Source: UBA5314 sp040217815
Lineage (GTDB): Bacteria; Bacillota; Syntrophomonadia; Syntrophomonadales; Syntrophomonadaceae
Length of the DNA stretch: 64,000 nucleotides
Direction: 5' to 3'
NCBI GenBank assembly: GCA_040217815.1
Contig: JBEHWI010000001.1
Span: 124,001 to 188,000, forward strand
Shown: positions 58,347 to 64,000 of the stretch, piece by piece
Position numbering within the stretch: the first letter of the stretch is position 1
Layout: each line of letters begins with the position of its first letter
The notes under the pieces: model-generated
The model's input: only the letters and a program-made list of their open reading frames with translations
The model's database searches: none
What the model was told of the DNA's origin: nothing
Position numbers and translations under genes: made by a program

Positions 58347-59216
58347 TAAGGCTAGTATATCCTCTCCCTTGAATTCATACTTTTCATTGCAAAAATTGCA
58401 GCATACCTCAATTGCCCCATTTTCATCACAGATTTCCATGATTTCATCCCTTGATAAGCTGGCCAGGATTCCCGCCAGGCGCTCATAGCTGCAGTTGCAC
58501 CGGTATTGTAAAGAGAGGCTGCCTACAACATCATACTCCAGTCCTTGGGCTACCATTCCAAGCATCCGTTCCAACGATTCGCATTCATACAGAGCATGAC
58601 TTAAGGGGCCTATCCCAACTATATTACTTTCTATTATCTCCAAAAGTTCATCGGCTGCTCCGGGAAGAGCTTGAACAATGAGGCCTCCGGCTGATTGTAT
58701 TCCCAGATCAGGCCCCACCAGGACACCTAAAGAAACCAGAGACGGTATCTGTTCAGAACTTAAAAAATAGTTGGCCAGGTCTTCAGCGATCTCTCCGCTT
58801 AACAAAGGCGTCCGGCCTACAAACGGCTGTTTCAAACCCATGTCCCGGCTTATTTCGAGGAATCCATCTCTGCCCACCAGTTCCCCCACCGCTAGCTTCC
58901 CGGGGTACAGAGAAGGAAGGTCGGACTTGGGATTGGCAATAAAGGCTCTAACCTCGCCCCGGTTGTTGGCGGTTGCTATAATATTTCCCGCCGGGCCTTT
59001 ACCGTCTACCTTGATGGTTATAAGGTCAGCCTCATCTTTGAGATCACTGCCCATCATTAATGCTGCGGTCATGATCCTTCCCAGGGCAGCTGAAGCGGTT
59101 GCCGATGTTTGGTGCCTTTGCCGGGCCTCCTCTACCACCCCGGTGGTTGAAGCCAAAATCATACGTATCTTTTTTTCTCTATCTACTGCCTTGAGCAGCC
59201 GTTCTTCTTTTATCAT
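58329..59216 (-). CDS. hslO: Redox-regulated chaperonin Hsp33
   Basis: Holdase activated by oxidation. 295 residues; the zinc-binding redox switch is YRCNCSYERL and VCCNFCNEKYEF (CxC...CxxC) near the C-terminus. N-terminal blocks TSATASAALGRIMTAALMMGSDLK and SGEIAEDLANYFLSSEQ match the family. Its presence in an anaerobe points to protection against oxygen exposure. Confidence 0.95.
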   Translation of the reverse strand: MIKEERLLKAVDREKKIRMILASTTGVVEEARQRHQTSATASAALGRIMTAALMMGSDLKDEADLITIKVDGKGPAGNIIATANNRGEVRAFIANPKSDLPSLYPGKLAVGELVGRDGFLEISRDMGLKQPFVGRTPLLSGEIAEDLANYFLSSEQIPSLVSLGVLVGPDLGIQSAGGLIVQALPGAADELLEIIESNIVGIGPLSHALYECESLERMLGMVAQGLEYDVVGSLSLQYRCNCSYERLAGILASLSRDEIMEICDENGAIEVCCNFCNEKYEFKGEDILALKSEKP

Positions 59217-59320
59217 TCCCTTTTTCCCTTTCTACTCAATATAATGTAATTATAACCAGTCATGGATTTAAAGCAAAAATCTATAGTATTTGTTTGACTT
59301 TTTTTAGTAAACTAGCTTTG

Positions 59321-59686
59321 TAGTACTCTGTTAATCCTAGTAGGACAAGGCGGATGGCGGCAGCTCCTTGGCGTCCTGGCATCGACAGCTCCTTGGCGTC
59401 CTGCCACCGACAGCTCTTTGCCATCCTGGCATCGGCAGCTCCTTGCCGTCCTGGCATCGCTGCACTTGCCGCCCACCAATGGGCGTTGCGGCTCCTTGCC
59501 GTCCTGGCACCGCCGTATTAGCCCGTCAGTGGGCGTCTCACGGCTCCTTGCCGTCCTGGCACCGCCGTATTAGCCCGTCAGTGGGCGTCAAATGAGCAAT
59601 ACTGGACGTATTGCGATTGACGACAACGCAGTCATGCGAAAATACAACCGACTATAATATATAGAATTGGGGTTAGCAGAGTACTA
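59321..59686 (+). repeat. Structured intergenic element, copy 3 (expanded)
   Basis: 366 bp with 17-bp inverted arms (59321-59337, TAGTACTCTGTTAATCC; 59670-59686) containing two G-U deviations on the plus strand. Core on plus: GAGCAATACTGGACGTATTG at 59594-59613, nested in CGTCAA/TTGACG. This copy holds six hairpin-A units instead of one; unit 2 is TGGC-GTCCT-GCCA (59394-59406) whereas units 3-6 are TGCC-xTCCT-GGCA, a compensatory change. Lies between hslO and the carbonic anhydrase gene. Confidence 0.85.
59489..59589 (+). repeat. 49-bp tandem duplication inside element 3
   Basis: Positions 59489-59537 and 59541-59589 are identical, separated by TCA (period 52). Each unit holds one hairpin A and one hairpin B (GCCC-GTCAGT-GGGC), so the core grows in whole hairpin modules. 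Confidence 0.92.
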
Positions 59687-59707
59687 GTATATAAATGGAG
59701 GAATTCT

Positions 59708-60238
59708 ATGTCAATCTATGCATTTGAAAACAAGCGCCCATTGATTCCGGCCACTAGCTTTGTTCATCCCCAGGCTGCCGTAATCGGCGATGTGGAACTG
59801 GGTGAACATTGCTACATCGGACCAGGTGCCATAATCCGGGGCGATTATGGCAAAATCGTTATCGGTCGGGGCTCCAATGTTCAGGACAATTGCGTCATAC
59901 ACTGCGATCCAGACGCAATTGCCATCATTGAAGAAAACGTCATAATCGGCCATGGGGCCATTGTACACGGGCCCTGCCTCATTAAACAGGGCTCAATGGT
60001 GGGTATGGGCTCCATAGTCAGCACTGGCTGCGAAGTGGGTGGCGACAGCGTCCTGGCAGCTGGCAGCCTACTGCCCCCGGGAAGAAACATTCCCACCCGC
60101 AAACTGGCGGTTGGTAATCCAGTCAGCTTCTTTAGGGATATAACCGAGGACCACCTTTCAATGGGCCGCCTGGGAGTCCATCTTTACCAGGGATTGGCCG
60201 CCCGCTGCCTTGCCGGCCTATATCTCATTGACGAATAA
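59708..60238 (+). CDS. Gamma carbonic anhydrase-like hexapeptide protein
   Basis: 176 residues with left-handed beta-helix hexapeptide repeats (VIGDVELGEHCYIGPGAIIRGDYG, IVIGRGSNVQDNCVIHCDPDA) and the three His zinc ligands in NCVIHCD and IGHGAIVHG. Relatives (YrdA, PaaY, CamH) hydrate CO2 or hydrolyse thioesters; many lack measured activity. GGAGG lies 6-7 bases before the ATG. Its promoter probably lies within or just beyond element 3 (TATAAT at 59653). Confidence 0.88.
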   Translation: MSIYAFENKRPLIPATSFVHPQAAVIGDVELGEHCYIGPGAIIRGDYGKIVIGRGSNVQDNCVIHCDPDAIAIIEENVIIGHGAIVHGPCLIKQGSMVGMGSIVSTGCEVGGDSVLAAGSLLPPGRNIPTRKLAVGNPVSFFRDITEDHLSMGRLGVHLYQGLAARCLAGLYLIDE

Positions 60239-60679
60239 TTGCACTCATGCCTTTTTTTAACATTAATTTAGGAAAAAGTCGGGTTTAGAGTCTTCCTCGT
60301 CTATGCCCGGTTTAAAAGGCGGTGGCCCTGTACACCCCCTCCAACCTGGCTTCTTAACCAAAGTACCTAGATTTGGGTTTTTCCCTGTCTGTATGATTAT
60401 CCCATCACAGCGTCTGCGCGACTTGTCCTGCGAATTATCCCCCTTATATTATTCTACTCACCTCATTGTCAAACTGTTACCTATACTCACTATTCAGGAC
60501 GGTTTGTCCAAAGGCGGAAGCTTAAGTAGAATAAACCTAAGTTTGGCCCCTGGTGGTCCGGCTTACTCAAATTGGGAAACAAGAACGGGATCTGGCACCG
60601 TTACTTGGTTGCCCCTGATGAATACCTCATTCATCTGAGCCACTTATGCAACATGGAACTACTTAAGAAAGGAGACCAT
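60239..60679. other. Non-coding stretch before the 3D-domain gene
   Basis: 440 bases without a convincing gene, riboswitch or repeat. A possible promoter is TTGTCC (about 60423) with TATTAT 18 bases on. The length suggests a long leader for the wall-protein gene; no c-di-AMP riboswitch pattern was recognised. Confidence 0.4.
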
Positions 60680-61291
60680 ATGTTTAAACATAGGATTAAA
60701 ACCCTCTTCATCGCACTGCTAATCGGCGCCTCTCTCTGGATGGGCACCGGGGAGGCCCTGGCTGCGGTGCCCAACCTGTCCTGGGGATCCAATGGTGAAA
60801 GTGTAACTGCACTTCAGCAAGAGTTAAATTCCCGGGGTTACTGGTGCGGCCCGGCTGACGGAATTTTTGGCTCTCTCACCTATTCCGCGGTAGTCAAGTA
60901 TCAGAAGGATAATGGACTACCCAGTACCGGCCTGGTAGGCCCATTGACCAGACAGGCCCTGGGCTGGTCCGAGAGTTCCACTAATCCACCTTCTCGTGGT
61001 GGCACAAGGTACGTAACCCTGGTGACGACTGCGTATTGCCCCTGTGACAAGTGCAACTACCCTTACGGTGGCAAACCCTCCTACCTGGGTTATCCATTGG
61101 GCTATGGTATAGCTGCGGTAGATCCACGGGTCATTCCCATGGGCAGCCGTCTCTATATTCCCGGTTACGGTTATGCAATTGCGGCCGACCAGGGCAATGC
61201 CATTCAGGGGAAGCGTATCGATCTCTGTTTTGCATCCCATCAGGACGCTTTGACCTGGGGTATGAAAACCCTGGTGGTTACCATACTATGA
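60680..61291 (+). CDS. Secreted peptidoglycan-binding 3D-domain protein
   Basis: 203 residues: signal peptide (KHRIKTLFIALLIGASLWMG...ALAA), PG_binding_1 domain (SNGESVTALQQELNSRGYWCGPADGIFG), linker, then a 3D domain with its Asp residues in AAVDPRVIPMGSRLYIPGYG, AADQG and RIDLCF. 3D domains resemble the lytic fold of MltA/Rpf-like enzymes, suggesting a wall hydrolase perhaps used in spore germination or growth. ATG at 60680 has AAAGGAGA upstream; a frame from 60572 lacks one. Confidence 0.88.
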   Translation: MFKHRIKTLFIALLIGASLWMGTGEALAAVPNLSWGSNGESVTALQQELNSRGYWCGPADGIFGSLTYSAVVKYQKDNGLPSTGLVGPLTRQALGWSESSTNPPSRGGTRYVTLVTTAYCPCDKCNYPYGGKPSYLGYPLGYGIAAVDPRVIPMGSRLYIPGYGYAIAADQGNAIQGKRIDLCFASHQDALTWGMKTLVVTIL

Positions 61292-61322
61292 GCATCCGCG
61301 TGTAAACACCACTAAAGACGAA

Positions 61323-61359
61323 AAGGCTGTTGGGAACAATAGAATGTCCCAACAGCCTT
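61323..61359. terminator. Bidirectional terminator
   Basis: AAGGCTGTTGGGA and TCCCAACAGCCTT, perfect 13-bp arms, with T-rich flanks on both strands; between the convergent 3D-domain gene and coaD. Confidence 0.88.
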
Positions 61360-61381
61360 AGAATTTTTATTTAACCTGGAC

Positions 61382-61870
61382 CTAAACCCCAGACAGACCT
61401 ACCTTTTGCAGCAGTTTTTCATTGACCGCTGCTGGAACCAGAGAACTTACATCTCCACCGAGTAGGGCTGCTTCTTTTACGATGCTGGAGCTTATAAATA
61501 CATTGTTGCAGTCTGACATGACAAATATTGTGTCAACCTGGGGTATGAGCTTTTTATTTATCATAGCCATGCTCATTTCATATTCAAAATCGGAAACCGT
61601 CCGGAGTCCCCTGATGATCGCACAGGCCTGTTTTTCTCTGACATAATCGGCCAGTAACCCGGAAAAACTCTCTACTTCAATGTTCTTCAAATGAAGCGTG
61701 CTCTCCTTGATCAAGGCTTCCCTCTCTTCCAGGGTAAAAAGAGCCCGTTTGCTTACATTATGGACCACCGCTACAACTATCTGATCGAACAGCTTGCTGG
61801 TCTTTTGCAGAATATCAATATGCCCGTTGGTCACCGGGTCAAAGCTGCCTGGATATACTGCAAGTCGCAC
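61382..61870 (-). CDS. coaD: Pantetheine-phosphate adenylyltransferase
   Basis: Penultimate step of coenzyme A synthesis. 162 residues: MRLAVYPGSFDPVTNGHIDIL with the TxGH motif, LADYVREKQACAIIRGLRTVSDFEYE, and ISSSIVKEAALLGGDVSSLVP. Length is standard. Usually beside rsmD; here separated from it by 10 kb. Confidence 0.96.
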   Translation of the reverse strand: MRLAVYPGSFDPVTNGHIDILQKTSKLFDQIVVAVVHNVSKRALFTLEEREALIKESTLHLKNIEVESFSGLLADYVREKQACAIIRGLRTVSDFEYEMSMAMINKKLIPQVDTIFVMSDCNNVFISSSIVKEAALLGGDVSSLVPAAVNEKLLQKVGLSGV

Positions 61871-62009
61871 AATCCCAACCTCATTTCAATAGGATTTTTA
61901 AACCGCCAAAAAATACAAAAGAACTCTCCTGTATTTTAACATGGATCCATCTACTATTTACAATGCTTTTGCCGGAATTCGTGTATTTGCAGGGTAAATC
62001 CCACAAAAA

Positions 62010-62041
62010 AAGAGGAGCCCCTCTTCGGGAGCTCCTCTTTT
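62010..62041 (-). terminator. Terminator of the HdrD-like gene
   Basis: AAGAGGAGC and GCTCCTCTT enclose a CC/GG inner pair and TCTTC loop. Oligo-T follows on the minus strand (TTTTTTTGTGGG). Confidence 0.85.
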
Positions 62042-62054
62042 AGTTCTAAATTGA

Positions 62055-64000
62055 TTATTCCATTGCCTTCCAGAGAACTTCGGCAACGTCAAAGACCTTT
62101 GTTTGTTCTTCTTTTTCAGCACCTTTGACGCCGTCAGAGATCATGGTCAGGCAGAACGGACAGTTGGTAACGATCATCTCCGGATCGGGAACCAGCAACT
62201 GATCGGTTCTGGTGTCATTGATGCGCTTGTAGCCTTCTACCGCATGCTCTTCCATCCACATGCGTCCGCCACCGGCGCCACAGCAGAATCCAAACTCTTT
62301 GCCCTTTTCGATCTCGATCAGAGACGTGCCACAGGCCTTCAAGACAGCTCTGGGATCATTGTAAACGCTGTTGTGTCTTCCCAGGAAGCAGGAATCATGA
62401 TACGTGATCTTGGCACCCAGCGACTTGTTGGCTTTCAATTTGCCTTCCGCCACCAGTTTGGCCAGGATTTCGGTATAGTGATATACTTCATAGCTTGCAC
62501 CCAGCTGCGGGTATTCGTTCTTGAGAGCATTGTAGCCATGCGGGCAGACAACGATTATCTTCTTGACCCCGTAGTTGTTAAAGGATTCGATGTTCTGGTT
62601 GGCCAGGGTCTGGTACAGGTACTCATTACCCAGTCTGCGGGCGGAGTCGCCGCAGCAGAACTCTTCCGTTCCCAGGTAGCCAAACTTGACGCCAGCAGCG
62701 TTCAGCAGTCTTACCAGAGATTCACCGACTCTCTTGTAACGGTCGTCAAAAGATACGGCACAACCGGCATAGAGCAGATACTCGAACTCACCGCCGTCTT
62801 CTCCCAGCAGGTTGACGATGTCTCTTACGCCTCTTTCCTCGAGCCAGCCGGCGCGATTGGCCCAGCCAACACCCCAGGGATTGTAGTTGCGTTCCATGTT
62901 GGTAAACGCCATCTGGGCTTCAGCAGGCATATCACCCTGCCACATAACCAGGTTGCGGCGCATTTCGATAATCTTGGGAATATGCTCGATGAACATCGGG
63001 CAGTGCTCCATACAAGCCCGGCAGTTGGTGCAGTCCCAAACCACATCGGTTGTGACTACATCGTAGATCAGGCTGGCTTCCATGGGATTCATTTCTTCTG
63101 CGCCTTCAACAGTCATCGCCATTTCTTCAGCTTCTTCAGAAACACCGCTCTTCTTGGCTTCCAACAAATAGGGAGCCTTGGCGTCCAGGTGCTTCTTCAT
63201 GGCCTGAATCAAGGTAACCTTGGGATTCAGGTGCTTGCCGGTGTTGTAAGCCGGGCAGTTTTCCTGGCAGCGGCCGCAGCGAATGCAGGCATCCAGGTCG
63301 ACCAGGTCTTTCCAGCCAAACTCTTCGATCTTCTCTACGCCGAAGGAAGTGGCCTCTTCGATGTTGTCAACCATGCGGCAGGCTGAAGGGCCGAGATCCC
63401 GGAATCCATAGTTGACCATGCTGGCCATAATGTGCCACAGCTTGGTGAACGGAACCAGGGCCACAAACATAAAGGCAATAGTCATGTGGAACCACCACAA
63501 TATTCTATGCCACATCAGCAGGCCGTCCAGGTTGGCACCCATAAACATCTGGGCAAACATCCAGCCGAACGGTGAAGCTGATTTTTCGTAAAGTATGGCT
63601 TTTAATTCGGTAGCCATCTTAATCTGAGCTGCGATTCTAATTCCTTCAATGAAGTAGCCGGTTAACAGAATCACGAAAATCAGAAGAATCATCCATCCAT
63701 CGGCAGAATTGGTGTCGTTTAAGCGTTCCGGTTTCTGCACGTACCTGATAAAGGCCAGGACGATGATTCCGATAAGGGCCAGGAAGCCAAGTACATCAAC
63801 TACAAAAGAGAAGCCTATATAAGCTGCTCCTTCAATCGGGGGCCAATGGATCCAGAAATGGGCGGCATCCACACCGGCTGCAATAGCGAGCACAAGGAAG
63901 CCCCAGAATAAGAATGCGTGCATCCAACCAGCCAGAGGTTTGCGAATAACTCTGGCCTGGGCAAAAGAAAACTTGAGCCAGGAGCCGATCCGCGCTCCCA
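62055..64000 (-). CDS. Membrane HdrD-like iron-sulfur oxidoreductase (partial, 5' end outside window)
   Basis: The frame stays open through the right edge (residues before the first internal Met read RVIRKPLAGW), so the start lies beyond 64000. Visible: several N-terminal membrane helices of NarI type (FLFWGFLVLAIAAGVDAAHFW; WMILLIFVILLTGYFIEG), two 4Fe-4S motifs (CIRCGRCQENCPAYNTG; CTNCRACMEHCPMF), and two CCG domains (YLLYAGCAVSFDDRY...FCCGDSARRLGNEY; YHDSCFLGRHN...FGFCCGAGGGRMW). In syntrophic fatty-acid oxidisers this type of protein sits beside etfAB and is thought to oxidise ETF and reduce menaquinone. Neighbours beyond the edge would settle that role. Confidence 0.88.
   Translation of the reverse strand, partial: GARIGSWLKFSFAQARVIRKPLAGWMHAFLFWGFLVLAIAAGVDAAHFWIHWPPIEGAAYIGFSFVVDVLGFLALIGIIVLAFIRYVQKPERLNDTNSADGWMILLIFVILLTGYFIEGIRIAAQIKMATELKAILYEKSASPFGWMFAQMFMGANLDGLLMWHRILWWFHMTIAFMFVALVPFTKLWHIMASMVNYGFRDLGPSACRMVDNIEEATSFGVEKIEEFGWKDLVDLDACIRCGRCQENCPAYNTGKHLNPKVTLIQAMKKHLDAKAPYLLEAKKSGVSEEAEEMAMTVEGAEEMNPMEASLIYDVVTTDVVWDCTNCRACMEHCPMFIEHIPKIIEMRRNLVMWQGDMPAEAQMAFTNMERNYNPWGVGWANRAGWLEERGVRDIVNLLGEDGGEFEYLLYAGCAVSFDDRYKRVGESLVRLLNAAGVKFGYLGTEEFCCGDSARRLGNEYLYQTLANQNIESFNNYGVKKIIVVCPHGYNALKNEYPQLGASYEVYHYTEILAKLVAEGKLKANKSLGAKITYHDSCFLGRHNSVYNDPRAVLKACGTSLIEIEKGKEFGFCCGAGGGRMWMEEHAVEGYKRINDTRTDQLLVPDPEMIVTNCPFCLTMISDGVKGAEKEEQTKVFDVAEVLWKAME

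Noticed and set aside
59368..59595. 75-codon frame with repeated Pro/Trp/His within element 3
   Set aside because: Product of the tandem hairpin units being in phase; not shared by copies 1 and 2, no RBS.
59341..59620. CRISPR array for the repeated 25-bp units in element 3
   Set aside because: Units are contiguous hairpin modules without unique spacers, and no cas genes are present.
52835..59686. Elements 1-3 as ordinary IS remnants or MITEs
   Set aside because: Terminal arms differ completely between copies and no consistent target-site duplication flanks them; kept open in the findings rather than called as a mobile element.
60239..60679. c-di-AMP (ydaO) riboswitch upstream of the 3D-domain gene
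   Set aside because: Such genes are often so controlled, but the conserved ydaO sequence blocks are not visible.
62103..63386. 427-codon open frame antisense to the HdrD-like gene
   Set aside because: Shadow of a clearly real iron-sulfur protein gene; no start signals or family motifs.
1..64000. tRNA genes
   Set aside because: No cloverleaf with GGTTCRANNCC-type T arm was seen in the intergenic regions; a tRNAscan run would be decisive.

Overview
The window reads as a Gram-positive, spore-forming, strictly anaerobic member of the Clostridia, most likely Syntrophomonas (S. wolfei or a close relative). Sporulation is shown by the germination protease gpr, an alpha/beta SASP, a second short SASP-like gene and ylbJ. 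The anaerobic syntrophic lifestyle is inferred from a Tat-exported selenocysteine formate dehydrogenase with a cytochrome b subunit, a membrane HdrD-like iron-sulfur reductase of the kind coupled to EtfAB in syntrophic fatty-acid oxidisers, and ackA/pta. The species name is inference from gene content, not from a database search.

Layout. 0-2 kb: start of the division cluster (mraZ, rsmH, ftsL; minus strand) with an MraZ operator. 2.3-4.7 kb: ACT protein, paaK and an endonuclease III relative. 4.78-5.08 kb: three stacked hairpins and a 6S RNA gene with its own promoter downstream of aspS. 5.1-11.8 kb: aroF-pheA-hemZ-hisS-aspS behind a T-box leader with a UUC (Phe) specifier and a duplicated antiterminator/terminator. 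11.8-18.0 kb: recJ-relA-dtd-MBL hydrolase. 18.1-19.5 kb: DUF896 and a P-loop ATPase gene. 19.7-29.0 kb: molybdenum/formate block (moeA, a divergent moeA-PBP fusion, fdhA with in-frame UGA and SECIS, fdhB, fdhC, fdhE). 29.1-32.4 kb: an atypical agr quorum-sensing cluster. 32.5-36.3 kb: a methylthioadenosine/deoxyadenosine salvage operon (mtnP, mtnA, class II aldolase, mtaD) that looks like a DHAP shunt. 36.3-44.7 kb: yceD-rpmF-plsX-rnc-radical SAM-smc-ftsY. 44.8-47.1 kb: pta-ackA. 47.2-52.8 kb: tmcAL, patatin, ylbJ, rsmD and gpr. 53-58.3 kb: SASPs, recG, fakA, asp23, rpmB. 58.3-64 kb: hslO, gamma carbonic anhydrase, a 3D-domain wall protein, coaD and the edge-truncated HdrD-like reductase.

How the parts fit: the HdrD-like protein would pass electrons from flavoprotein dehydrogenases to the quinone pool, and the outward-facing FdhABC would exchange them with CO2/formate; moeA genes and fdhE serve cofactor insertion and maturation; Pta/AckA make ATP from acetyl-CoA.

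The most unusual material is a family of three intergenic elements (52835-53098, 55764-55977, 59321-59686). They share an internal hairpin-rich core, but each is closed by its own long, unrelated pair of inverted arms. All deviations from perfect pairing in the arms are G-U in the sense of the core, and one internal hairpin shows compensatory changes. This points to an undescribed structured RNA or a non-autonomous mobile element. The agr cluster is the second point of interest: the AgrB beside AgrD has lost its catalytic His, a second AgrB keeps it, AgrD carries Ser where Cys is usual, and no response regulator is present.
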